Assembly (NCBI GenBank): GCA_038523965.1
Contig: JBCBIX010000004.1
Location: 4,326-68,325, forward strand
Source: JAJRXG01 sp038523965
GTDB taxonomy: Bacteria; Bacteroidota; Bacteroidia; Chitinophagales; Saprospiraceae
Reading direction: 5' to 3'
Length of the DNA stretch: 64,000 nucleotides
The translations under genes were made by a program, and so were the position numbers. This document shows, in pieces, positions 24,518-31,817 of this stretch; the stretch's first letter is position 1; the number at the start of each line of letters is the position of its first letter. The notes under the pieces are model-generated. The model was not told the origin of the DNA. It searched no databases and saw only the letters and a list, made by a program, of their open reading frames with translations.

Positions 24518-25278
24518 TGGATACCTGGGTTTTCGTAGTGGCTGTGGGTGGAGGTTTTTTCGCCGGTGTGATCAATACGTTAGCAGGTAATGGCTCAGCG
24601 ATAACCCTCACCATTCTTACAGAACTTCTTGGATTACCGCCCAATGTTGCTAACGGGACGAACAGGATAGGCGTCCTGTTACAGAGTGTTTCCTCTGGAG
24701 TTGGTTTCATACAGTCGGGGCGCATTGATCTTCAGAGATCTCGATGGCCATTGCTTGCGGCTGTAGTAGGAGCTATAGCAGGGGTATGGTTAGCGGTATC
24801 AGTATCTCATGATCAATTTAGGTTAGTGTTTAAGTATATGCTCATAGTGATGCTGGGCGTTGTACTGATTAATCCTAAGCGTTGGCTGCGGAAACACACG
24901 GATCCTGGTCCTTTGAATTTGTGGATTGCGATTCCTTCATTTTTTGCTCTTGGCTTCTACGGTGGATTTATCCAGATGGGGATGGGCGTCTTTTTTTTGG
25001 TTGTATGTGTGGTGATCCTCAAGTACAATATCATCGATGCCAATGCTCTCAAGACAGTTGTCATCGCGATGTATTCACTTCTCGTTGTTGGTATTTTTCA
25101 CTACCACGATCTGATCGATTGGCGCTGTGGTCTCATTGTCGCCTCGGGGCAAGCTGTTGGAGGATATTTAACAGCAACTTTTGCAAGTAGATTCCAGGGT
25201 ATTGAGATCTGGGCTTACCGACTCTTGGTCTTAGTAATTGGATTGGCAATACTAAAGGCATTTGGTGTGTTTGGATGA
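24517..25278 (+). CDS. TSUP family permease (TauE/SafE type)
   Basis: A membrane permease of about 253 aa in the sulfite/sulfonate/organic anion export family. The N-terminal repeat starts with VVAVGGGFFAGVINTLAGNGSA, and the second half (IPSFFALGFYGGFIQMGMGVFF) repeats the same GGxxG helix pattern, as expected. About eight hydrophobic helices are visible. The ATG at 24517 overlaps the epimerase stop as TAATG and is preferred to an in-frame ATG at 24499 inside that gene. The substrate is unknown. Confidence 0.85.
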   Translation: MDTWVFVVAVGGGFFAGVINTLAGNGSAITLTILTELLGLPPNVANGTNRIGVLLQSVSSGVGFIQSGRIDLQRSRWPLLAAVVGAIAGVWLAVSVSHDQFRLVFKYMLIVMLGVVLINPKRWLRKHTDPGPLNLWIAIPSFFALGFYGGFIQMGMGVFFLVVCVVILKYNIIDANALKTVVIAMYSLLVVGIFHYHDLIDWRCGLIVASGQAVGGYLTATFASRFQGIEIWAYRLLVLVIGLAILKAFGVFG

Positions 25279-25347
25279 TTCCTCGACTGTTACCAAGCTG
25301 TTGTGTTGTACATTCATCTCATCCAACTAATCCTTCACACACTACTG

Positions 25348-25575
25348 ATGAAAGAGTACAAAGTCGAAACCCGAGCATACTATTCTAAGCTAACCACAAA
25401 TAGAAATCATATTGTCGAGAGTTCTCAGATGGAGATCCAAGACATCATCGACAGCAGTGTCTCGGATGGCTGGCAGTTGGCGTCAACGGATGCAGCAGCA
25501 TTTGGAGCGGCTATGTATGTCTATCTGTATTTTGAAAGAGAAGTAGATGCTTCGTTGCGAGCTCCTTTCGGCTAA
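25348..25575 (+). CDS. Small DUF4177-like protein
   Basis: A 75-aa protein from the Met at 25348 (MKEYKVETRAYYSKLTTNRN). An in-frame ATG at 25303 would add a short hydrophobic leader (MLYIHLIQLILHTLL), which may be real but looks accidental. The pattern of strands with a central GWQLAST motif followed by a YVYLYFERE strand resembles the DUF4177 family, whose function is unknown. It stands alone downstream of the permease. Confidence 0.6.
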   Translation: MKEYKVETRAYYSKLTTNRNHIVESSQMEIQDIIDSSVSDGWQLASTDAAAFGAAMYVYLYFEREVDASLRAPFG

Positions 25576-25706
25576 AATCTTTAGAGGTCTTATCGTACAG
25601 CAATGCGAATGCTGGCGATTGTAAACGTTAGAGGTCTTGGGCCCTGGGAGTGCTCACTTGAATCAAGTTAACCTCGCAAGGACCAAGACACTTGTCATCA
25701 GTTGTC

Positions 25707-26510
25707 CTACCTCACTAATCGCGATATATATCCTCCCTGGTAATTTGCCACATACATCGTATCAAGATGCATGAATACTTCAGTTGGCTTCAGAAACCCT
25801 TGATCTAAGAGTTGTACAAAGGCTCCATTGTGATCGAAAACGATGACACGATCATTTTCAAAGTCTGTCAACACGATCTGATCATCACTGACAAAAATAC
25901 CTGTAGCTGCATTCATCTCTTGATCCGACCCAAATGTGAGCAAGTGCTCCCCATCGAGTGTAAAGACCTGTCCACGATGATTATAAGCGTCAGCGACATA
26001 TAATCTATCGCCGACGATCTGAACGTCTGTTGGATAGTCAAACATTCCATCAGCCTTACCCTTCTCAGGACCTCCAATGGTATTCCAATTTTGGTTCGGG
26101 TTACGTAGTAAGATGCGATGATTGTAAAAGTCGGCGATAGCGATGTAGCCTTTATAGACATCCACACCTGCTGGTGCATCCATATCATACTCGATGTTCA
26201 GACTGTGAGTGCTGTCACCGACTACAAAAACCTCATCCGAACCATACGATGGGACGATAGGTGATCCATCATCGACGTCGATATGCATAGGTCTCTCGAT
26301 ACCAGTGACGGTTCGCTTGATAGCTCCTGACTTATCGATAAGACTCAATAAGTTGCGATCTCCATCTGACAACCAAATTCCCTCATCATCCACGTGCATT
26401 CCTATAGGAGATATATCATCAAGCATAATTGGGGTGATGGGATGCCATTCTGGTGAAGACTGACATCCGAGTAATGTGATGCTTAGAAGAATTCCGATAT
26501 ATATCCTCAT
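25707..26510 (-). CDS. Lipoprotein with NHL-type beta-propeller
   Basis: A 267-aa lipoprotein from the Met at 26510 (MRIYIGILLSITLLGC, lipobox Cys16). The start overlaps the stop of the upstream HMA gene as ATGA. The rest is a six-bladed propeller with repeated NHL-like motifs: GVDVYKGYIAIADFYNHRI, GDRLYVADAYNHRGQVF and SDDQIVLTDFENDRVIVFD. Such propellers bind ligands or proteins. The position directly after the heavy-metal domain gene suggests a role in the same metal system, but the propeller itself has no obvious metal site. Confidence 0.78.
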   Translation of the reverse strand: MRIYIGILLSITLLGCQSSPEWHPITPIMLDDISPIGMHVDDEGIWLSDGDRNLLSLIDKSGAIKRTVTGIERPMHIDVDDGSPIVPSYGSDEVFVVGDSTHSLNIEYDMDAPAGVDVYKGYIAIADFYNHRILLRNPNQNWNTIGGPEKGKADGMFDYPTDVQIVGDRLYVADAYNHRGQVFTLDGEHLLTFGSDQEMNAATGIFVSDDQIVLTDFENDRVIVFDHNGAFVQLLDQGFLKPTEVFMHLDTMYVANYQGGYISRLVR

Positions 26511-27148
26511 GACTTTATGCGCTTGTAGTGACAACAGCTTGGTAGATTGTCGTAGGTAGAGTCCTCAGCTTTGTATGCTTCCGTATCATGACCAGCTGTA
26601 GCAATGGCTTTGGCGACTACGTCTGGAGTGGTTAGGGTCTTATCATATCGTAGGTCCAGCAAGCCTGAGTCCTCGTCCCACTCGGCTTCGGCGACACCTT
26701 CTACACCGAATGCCGCTTTGCGAATTCTGGCATAGCACATGTTGCATTGGCCACCTACAGGTAGGACGGTTTTGACCACATTTTCAGCGATGATCTTGTC
26801 CGAGGCCTCCACCTTAGAGCGATCTATTGTTCCATCTGCACGTGTGATAGTTGTTTCGATCGATGTGTATCCGGCCGCATCAACTTGTGCTTCGACTTCC
26901 ATGGTAGATAGTGGATCATCAGCAGGATAGGAAAATGTAAAAATTCCAGTTTCTAAATCCAGACGCAGCTCTTTAAGACCTTTGAATTTTTTGAATTTCT
27001 TTTCTAATCCATATGCGCAGAATGGACAACCCAAGCCATCAACTCGGATTGAGTATTGGTCTCGGTCTGCATTCTTCTGGGCCGTACTTGGCGTAATCGC
27101 TGTGCAGCTAAGGATAGCAATGAGCGTTATTATAATTGACTTATTCAT
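26507..27148 (-). CDS. Exported protein with two heavy-metal-associated (HMA) domains
   Basis: A 213-aa secreted metallochaperone-like protein. A signal peptide (SIIITLIAILSCTAITPSTAQ) is followed by HMA domain 1 with GLGCPFCAYGLEKKF (CxxC) and domain 2 with VGGQCNMCYARIRKAAFG (CxxC). A linker near residue 110 separates the domains. The C-terminus ends NLPSCCHYKRIKS, another Cys pair. This form usually carries Cu(I). It is followed by the propeller lipoprotein (ATGA overlap) and preceded by the barrel gene (44-bp gap). Confidence 0.85.
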   Translation of the reverse strand: MNKSIIITLIAILSCTAITPSTAQKNADRDQYSIRVDGLGCPFCAYGLEKKFKKFKGLKELRLDLETGIFTFSYPADDPLSTMEVEAQVDAAGYTSIETTITRADGTIDRSKVEASDKIIAENVVKTVLPVGGQCNMCYARIRKAAFGVEGVAEAEWDEDSGLLDLRYDKTLTTPDVVAKAIATAGHDTEAYKAEDSTYDNLPSCCHYKRIKS

Positions 27149-27192
27149 AATCTTCGAATTTTTAGATGTTAGAAATGTGACGTCGGCATTCT

Positions 27193-27966
27193 TTAAAAAA
27201 TGAACCTCGCACCGACTAATAGATTTGAGTTAAGCGCATTGCGCTGCACTTGTTGATAGAGAGGAACTTGGACTGCTACTTCCCATGTCCATCGGCCCTT
27301 AGCATATTGGATTCCTTGGGCATAGAGCAGCTCACGTTCGTCGAGAGCTGGTCGTTCGTTATAGGCATACTCGAAGTAGAGATTCACCTGATTCACAGGG
27401 TAGAGTGGTTTGAGAAGTGGTAGGCCTGCACCAATTTTCACTCGGAATTCGTCAAAGTTGCCATTTGGTACCCAATTGTATCCGATCTCCCCAGATAGAC
27501 CATACTTGATGCTTTCTCGACCGACGACTATGGCATAGTAGCCTTGGTATTGACCTGAACTGATCATGGGTTCTGGAAAGGATTTACCTGTGGGAAGTAA
27601 TTGATAGGTCTTTAGCACCATACGCAGGGTTTTTCCTTTGCCGTCTTTTCGATAGAATTGGTACTTACCCAGCAGCCCAATATCCCCAAGCCCAGAATCA
27701 AGGTCTCCACGATCACCCTCAGGTGAGGCGCTAACCCAAGGTAGGTGGACAGCCAATAAACTATTAGAAGATGGGAGATAGTGGAACATGAGCGGCGTCC
27801 TCAGATATTGGTACTCATCAGTACTCCGATACTCGGATAACGTTTTGATAACCACCGCATTAGAGCCCAGCATAATGGGTTTATCGGCTGTTATAGGAGG
27901 TCCCTGTCCATATATCTCGATGATGTACGAGATGGTCAATAGGACCCCGTAAAGGATCTTTTTCAT
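27193..27966 (-). CDS. Outer membrane beta-barrel protein of the metal cluster
   Basis: A 257-aa protein with signal peptide MKKILYGVLLTISYIIEIYGQ. Antiparallel strands follow, including LRTPLMFHYLPSSNSLLAVH and GDLDSGLGDIGLLGKYQFY. The GDIGLLGKYQFY section and the later strand pairs resemble the transporter/MetA-type outer membrane barrel family. It lies between the HYC-type gene and the HMA gene on the same strand. It could be the exit or entry pore of the putative metal system, by context only. Confidence 0.68.
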   Translation of the reverse strand: MKKILYGVLLTISYIIEIYGQGPPITADKPIMLGSNAVVIKTLSEYRSTDEYQYLRTPLMFHYLPSSNSLLAVHLPWVSASPEGDRGDLDSGLGDIGLLGKYQFYRKDGKGKTLRMVLKTYQLLPTGKSFPEPMISSGQYQGYYAIVVGRESIKYGLSGEIGYNWVPNGNFDEFRVKIGAGLPLLKPLYPVNQVNLYFEYAYNERPALDERELLYAQGIQYAKGRWTWEVAVQVPLYQQVQRNALNSNLLVGARFIF

Positions 27967-28061
27967 AAGAAAGTGAAACTAAGAATGATAAATAGTTGAA
28001 TCGAGTCGATCGCTAATAAGGCGTCAACAGTCACATGAAACAGTGACAGCAAGACAACTAC

Positions 28062-28472
28062 CTAACAACTAAAGGACTGGTACCAGATTCGAAGTGTCGT
28101 GCCAGAGGGCAACGTCGTTTCTGGAGGTGGGCGTAGACGAAGAAGTGTTGGAATCTGATCTTCTGGAGTTATATGTGCTTGGTGTACAAAGGTTATTCCA
28201 GTATCAGGGCCGTTTACAGTGGTATAGTTGATGGCTAATGCGTGGTCCAAGTCGCCATCTGTGAATGCAATTTCGTCGGTGCAGCAATCTTCAGCCGCCT
28301 TTTTTTGAGCACAGCAAGGGGAAGTGGAAGCAGCCTTACAGCCTTCCATAGACGGAAGGACAAGACCCACTCCTCGCAGCTTATCCTGACAGTAATGGAC
28401 CTTCACCATAAAAGATCCGCTGGATAGCATGATCAAGCTGATCAATACTCCGATATGGAATTTCTTCGTCAT
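28062..28472 (-). CDS. Small Cys-rich exported protein, HYC_CC_PP type
   Basis: A 136-aa exported protein. After the signal (HIGVLISLIMLSSGSFMVK) comes the motif VHYCQDKLRGVG with its HYC triplet. Two CC pairs follow (SPCCAQKK and EDCCTDE), and RLRPPPETTL supplies the PP, matching the HYC_CC_PP family described in Bacteroidota. The His and Cys residues look like a metal site. It is the first gene of the minus-strand four-gene set with the barrel, HMA and propeller genes. A role in copper binding is inferred from the company it keeps. Confidence 0.75.
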   Translation of the reverse strand: MTKKFHIGVLISLIMLSSGSFMVKVHYCQDKLRGVGLVLPSMEGCKAASTSPCCAQKKAAEDCCTDEIAFTDGDLDHALAINYTTVNGPDTGITFVHQAHITPEDQIPTLLRLRPPPETTLPSGTTLRIWYQSFSC

Positions 28473-28559
28473 CAGCCTGAAGAACGCTAAGTAATTACAA
28501 AACGTTACATCAACAACACAAAAAGTCGCTTTTGGCAGTCTTTTTGAACCGCCACTGAT

Positions 28560-28907
28560 ATGGCGTCTCAGCGATATAGTGTCTATGTGGTAGAACTGAA
28601 GCGCTCTGTCTGGACAGAGCGCTGGCAGCTACGACGACGCAATCCCACATATAATGGAATGAAGGAATGTCTCTATGTGGGGATGACAAGCCTCTCGCCC
28701 CAACAGCGCCTTACTAAACATATGACCGGAGCCAGATCCAAGAGGGGGCATCGCATTTCTTCTTCGATAGTCAAGAACTATGGTCTCTATCTGAGGCCAA
28801 GTCTATATGCTCATTTGAACCCTTTGACAAAGATGGAGGCTCAGGATATCGAAATGCGCCTGGCCAAACGCCTTCAAAAACAAGGATATGCGGTCTGGTG
28901 GAATTAA
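28560..28907 (+). CDS. GIY-YIG-like nuclease domain protein
   Basis: A 115-aa protein made of one GIY-YIG-type domain. The first strand contains YSVYVVELKR in place of the GIY motif, and the second contains LYVGMTSLSPQQRLTKH, where YVG takes the role of YIG and the following Arg is conserved. A Glu-rich helix (KMEAQDIEMRLAKRLQKQGY) supplies the later catalytic Glu. It is shorter than UvrC-like or homing enzymes. It may cut DNA or RNA; no neighbouring partner was found. Confidence 0.7.
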   Translation: MASQRYSVYVVELKRSVWTERWQLRRRNPTYNGMKECLYVGMTSLSPQQRLTKHMTGARSKRGHRISSSIVKNYGLYLRPSLYAHLNPLTKMEAQDIEMRLAKRLQKQGYAVWWN

Positions 28908-28951
28908 TAAATCGTCGAAATAAAAGCCTCGAAGTGAGTACCGTAGGAAGC

Positions 28952-29278
28952 CTAACTTCGGCGCATGAAGCCCTTGCTTCCTGGAAGGTTCCAGGTGATT
29001 TCACTGCCGTGCCCACGTACGCTAACGAAACGACTACGAGCGTTTCTCGTGAACTTAACATTCTCGAGTTGGACAGTACAATTATCGGCTACGATGGTTG
29101 GGCTACAATCACCATCGCAGTCGATGGTGATCGTCTGTCCTGGTGCTGAGCGGATCACGGTATCTTCTTCGAGTATCCAGGTCGAACTAAGTGTTGTATC
29201 TTTTGATATAACAATTACATTTTGAGCAAACATTTGGGTGCTCATGAACATGACAATAGTCAGAATGATAAGTCTCAT
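28952..29278 (-). CDS. Small secreted protein (108 aa)
   Basis: From the Met at 29278 the protein opens with signal peptide MRLIILTIVMFMSTQMFAQ. An in-frame ATG at 29344 would only extend the N-terminus into non-coding-looking sequence. The mature part (NVIVISKDTTLSSTWILEED, then ITIDCDGDCSPTI) alternates short strands with turns, like the rungs of a right-handed beta-helix, and ends in a basic tail. It is too short for a full helix. Family and function unknown. Confidence 0.62.
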   Translation of the reverse strand: MRLIILTIVMFMSTQMFAQNVIVISKDTTLSSTWILEEDTVIRSAPGQTITIDCDGDCSPTIVADNCTVQLENVKFTRNARSRFVSVRGHGSEITWNLPGSKGFMRRS

Positions 29279-29464
29279 TCGTGGTTGGTTTGGGTCCGCA
29301 GGGCGGAAGGGATAATGGAAAAAATGATCCTTCGGGGAGGGCAAATGTCGATGCGATTCTTGACCTAAACAAAGTCATGCGCGCGCTTGCGACACGAGCA
29401 AAACGAATGAGTTTCAATTAGAATCGACCAATGCTTTCCTTTGATGGCAGAAGTCGTCCAAATT

Positions 29465-29497
29465 TTTGTTTGCCCCTAATTTGGGATGACATATTTG
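29465..29497 (+). promoter_or_regulatory. Candidate promoter for the secreted protein at 29.6 kb
   Basis: TTTG (29465-29468), a 21-nt spacer and CATATTTG (29490-29497) fit the Bacteroidota promoter pattern with one mismatch in the -7 box. The leader to the start codon at 29640 would be about 137 nt. The rest of the 29279-29639 gap shows no gene. Confidence 0.35.
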
Positions 29498-29639
29498 AAA
29501 AAATATAAACTGAGGAATTGGCTCGTTAAATTGAGCTCTTGTCAGACAGCTGCTATATTTCAAGAACAAGAGGAGAGTTAATTCGGAGTTCAGAGTTGTG
29601 TAAACAATTTCGGAACGAATAAATCGACAATTTGAATTT

Positions 29640-30281
29640 ATGCATGCGATGAAAAGAATAGCGACACTGGTTTTGTTCCTGGTATTGGTAGGTCAGCTCG
29701 CATCGCAAACACAGCGATTGGTGATCACTGCTGATGAAGATCCTTATCGCGACGTGAAGGGATCGCAGTACTTCTACGCAGAACCAACCATGGCTACGCT
29801 AACTATGTATCTCGGTCAAAAACCACACCGGGTCAGCCTTAATGTAGATCTCTACGAGCGTTATGTCGAAGTGTACAAAGGTGAGCGCACGTTATATATC
29901 CCCTTTGATCAGATTGTGACTATCGAACCAGACCAAGGAACATCGCTCATCTATAGCGCAGGTAAGATGATCGCTTTGCCTTACATCGGAGAGCGTTATA
30001 AACTGTCGAATGAACTCAGGGTCGTATTAGACGAGAAAGTGCACTACCCGCCGGGCCAGATCATCAGGGTTCGAAAGTTTGTCCGCAAAAACAAGTATCA
30101 ACTTACTGACGGTGACCGGACAAAAAAGGTGCGCTTATCTGCGCGCCAAGTCAAAAGATTTTTGGGACCAGAGGCATTGGATATCGCTCAGGATCACAGT
30201 CTGGATTTGAAGCGGGAGTCAGGAGTGGCGACTCTATTAGATCTTATGGAGCTAACTGCTGTGGATGCCTCCATGCGCTAA
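29640..30281 (+). CDS. Conserved-looking secreted protein
   Basis: A 213-aa protein with a signal peptide (KRIATLVLFLVLVGQLASQ); the start may be the second Met at 29649. The mature region has a strand-rich first half (RLVITADEDPYRDVKGSQYF ... LTMYLGQKPHRVSLNVDLYE) and a basic second half (IIRVRKFVRKNKYQL, then TKKVRLSARQVKRFL). It is likely periplasmic or on the cell surface. I do not recognise a family. It stands alone with its own upstream promoter-like site. Confidence 0.7.
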   Translation: MHAMKRIATLVLFLVLVGQLASQTQRLVITADEDPYRDVKGSQYFYAEPTMATLTMYLGQKPHRVSLNVDLYERYVEVYKGERTLYIPFDQIVTIEPDQGTSLIYSAGKMIALPYIGERYKLSNELRVVLDEKVHYPPGQIIRVRKFVRKNKYQLTDGDRTKKVRLSARQVKRFLGPEALDIAQDHSLDLKRESGVATLLDLMELTAVDASMR

Positions 30282-30309
30282 TACAACTGAGTACTATTCT
30301 GTTCGGTTT

Positions 30310-30996
30310 CTATTCCACTACAAAATCAAAGTATCTATTCGGATGAGGCTCTTCTCTTAGCGTGTAGTGCCACCATTCCTTAGCATATGGTTTGAAACCA
30401 TACTTCATCATGATCGATTTGAGCATCATTCGATTTGCCTTTTGGTGCTCTGTGATTTGATTAAAAGAGTGGTGGGATAGTTCTCCAAAGAAGTCAAACG
30501 GACCGCCCATATCTACCTCCGCGCCAGTGTGGTTATAGCAGATTGTCAGATCGATCGTGCTACCTCTCGAGTGACCTGATCGTGTTGCGATGTAACCGAG
30601 TCGAAATAAGTCTTGCTTGTTGACCTCTGGATAATACTGATGCTTAGTCAGTGTGTCTGATAAGTCACTGGCCCACACACGAAATTCGTTTACTGCTCGC
30701 TGAGGTCGGTATGCATCGAAGATTTTGAGATGATAACCCATGGTATTCAGTTCTTCTTCGATCAGAGTTATCTGTGATGCTGCTTGTCGAGTTATTGCTA
30801 CATGTGGCGCACCATAACCACTTACTGGACGTCCTAAGAAGTTGTTTCGATATGCATAGCGCAGATCAAAATTGGCATGCGATAGTTCCTGGTCTAAGTA
30901 GACAAAGCCGTAATGATCCAAACTGTCTTGCTGTGCAGATAGATTCATGCAGAAACTCTGATAAAATAGTGTCAAAAGCAGGACGTCACGTAGCAT
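30310..30996 (-). CDS. D-alanyl-D-alanine dipeptidase (VanX/DdpX family)
   Basis: A 228-aa zinc dipeptidase that cleaves D-Ala-D-Ala, giving D-alanine for wall recycling. The signal peptide (VLLLTLFYQSFCMNLSAQ) makes it exported. Zinc ligands and catalytic residues are visible in RSGHSRGSTIDLTI (His and Asp) and EWWHYTL (Glu and His), with the substrate pocket start FDAYRPQRA in between. No VanA/VanH or regulator is near, so a resistance role is not indicated and peptidoglycan turnover is more likely. Confidence 0.88.
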   Translation of the reverse strand: MLRDVLLLTLFYQSFCMNLSAQQDSLDHYGFVYLDQELSHANFDLRYAYRNNFLGRPVSGYGAPHVAITRQAASQITLIEEELNTMGYHLKIFDAYRPQRAVNEFRVWASDLSDTLTKHQYYPEVNKQDLFRLGYIATRSGHSRGSTIDLTICYNHTGAEVDMGGPFDFFGELSHHSFNQITEHQKANRMMLKSIMMKYGFKPYAKEWWHYTLREEPHPNRYFDFVVE

Positions 30997-31060
30997 ATCT
31001 AATGGTATTCAATCAGGTTTGTAAGGTAGAATCTTAACTACGTCAACTCATCAGAAAATT

Positions 31061-31702
31061 ATGCCCACTATGATCCAAATGACTCTGTCACTCCTGATGC
31101 TCTTCGGGGTGAATGCATGCTCTCCATCGCAACCACCTGCTCCCATAGACATACAAACCAAGAGCCTTGATGGCCTATCCAAGGCCTATCTCGCCAGTGG
31201 ATGCTTCTGGTGCGTCGAAGCAATCTATGAAAGTCTAATCGGTGTAGAAGAGGTGATCTCAGGATATGCGGGAGGAACCACTGATGATCCAACTTATCGT
31301 AAAGTGGGTAGCGGCAAGACTGGACATGCCGAGGCCGTTGAGATCTACTATGATTCGACCAAAATCTCCTTTGAGACGCTTATCGATGTCTACTATGCGT
31401 CTCAGGACCCAACGACCTATGGGCAGAAGCCTGATTTTGGATCTGCCTACCGTTCCATTATTTTTTATCAAAATGAAAGTGAACTGCGCATCGCGGAAGA
31501 TGCGAAAGCTACCGTGGCAGCCTCCATAGACAAGGAGGTAGTGACGGAAATCAAAGAATTTGAAGTGTTCTATCCCGCCGAAGACTATCATCAAGACTAC
31601 GAAAAACGAAATCCTAATCAACCTTATGTTCGAGGCGTTTCGATTCCAAGGCTCAAACGGTTTCAGGCCAAGATGCCGGAGTTAGTTCGAAAGGATCATT
31701 GA
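31061..31702 (+). CDS. msrA: Peptide-methionine (S)-S-oxide reductase, exported
   Basis: MsrA repairs oxidised methionine in proteins. The catalytic motif ASGCFWCVEA has the active Cys directly after the strand and the usual FWC. The family continues with GVEEVISGYAGGTTDDPTY, KTGHAEAVEIYYD and FYPAEDYHQDYEKRNP. The N-terminus is a lipoprotein-type signal (LLMLFGVNAC), so it works in the envelope. At 213 aa it is the MsrA-only form with no fused MsrB. It is divergent from the dipeptidase gene, with 64 bp between start codons. Confidence 0.93.
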   Translation: MPTMIQMTLSLLMLFGVNACSPSQPPAPIDIQTKSLDGLSKAYLASGCFWCVEAIYESLIGVEEVISGYAGGTTDDPTYRKVGSGKTGHAEAVEIYYDSTKISFETLIDVYYASQDPTTYGQKPDFGSAYRSIIFYQNESELRIAEDAKATVAASIDKEVVTEIKEFEVFYPAEDYHQDYEKRNPNQPYVRGVSIPRLKRFQAKMPELVRKDH

Positions 31703-31723
31703 TCCGTCATCGATCACCTGTTT

Positions 31724-31780
31724 AGCAATATTGGGATGGCATATTGCTATGCGTCAGAAGTTGATATCGTTATTCTGACG
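31724..31780. other. Two perfect 8-bp hairpins between convergent genes
   Basis: AGCAATAT (31724-31731) pairs with ATATTGCT (31741-31748), and CGTCAGAA (31752-31759) pairs with TTCTGACG (31773-31780). They lie between the stops of msrA and the ABC-F gene, with no T tract on either strand. They may end transcription or protect 3' ends in both directions. Confidence 0.45.
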
Positions 31781-31817
31781 TTGGGTGTGACCTTGTGTGA
31801 TGGTGAAGCCTGCCTCT

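Noticed and set aside
30310..30996. Vancomycin resistance cluster
   Set aside because: Only the VanX-like dipeptidase is present; no VanA, VanH, VanR or VanS is nearby.
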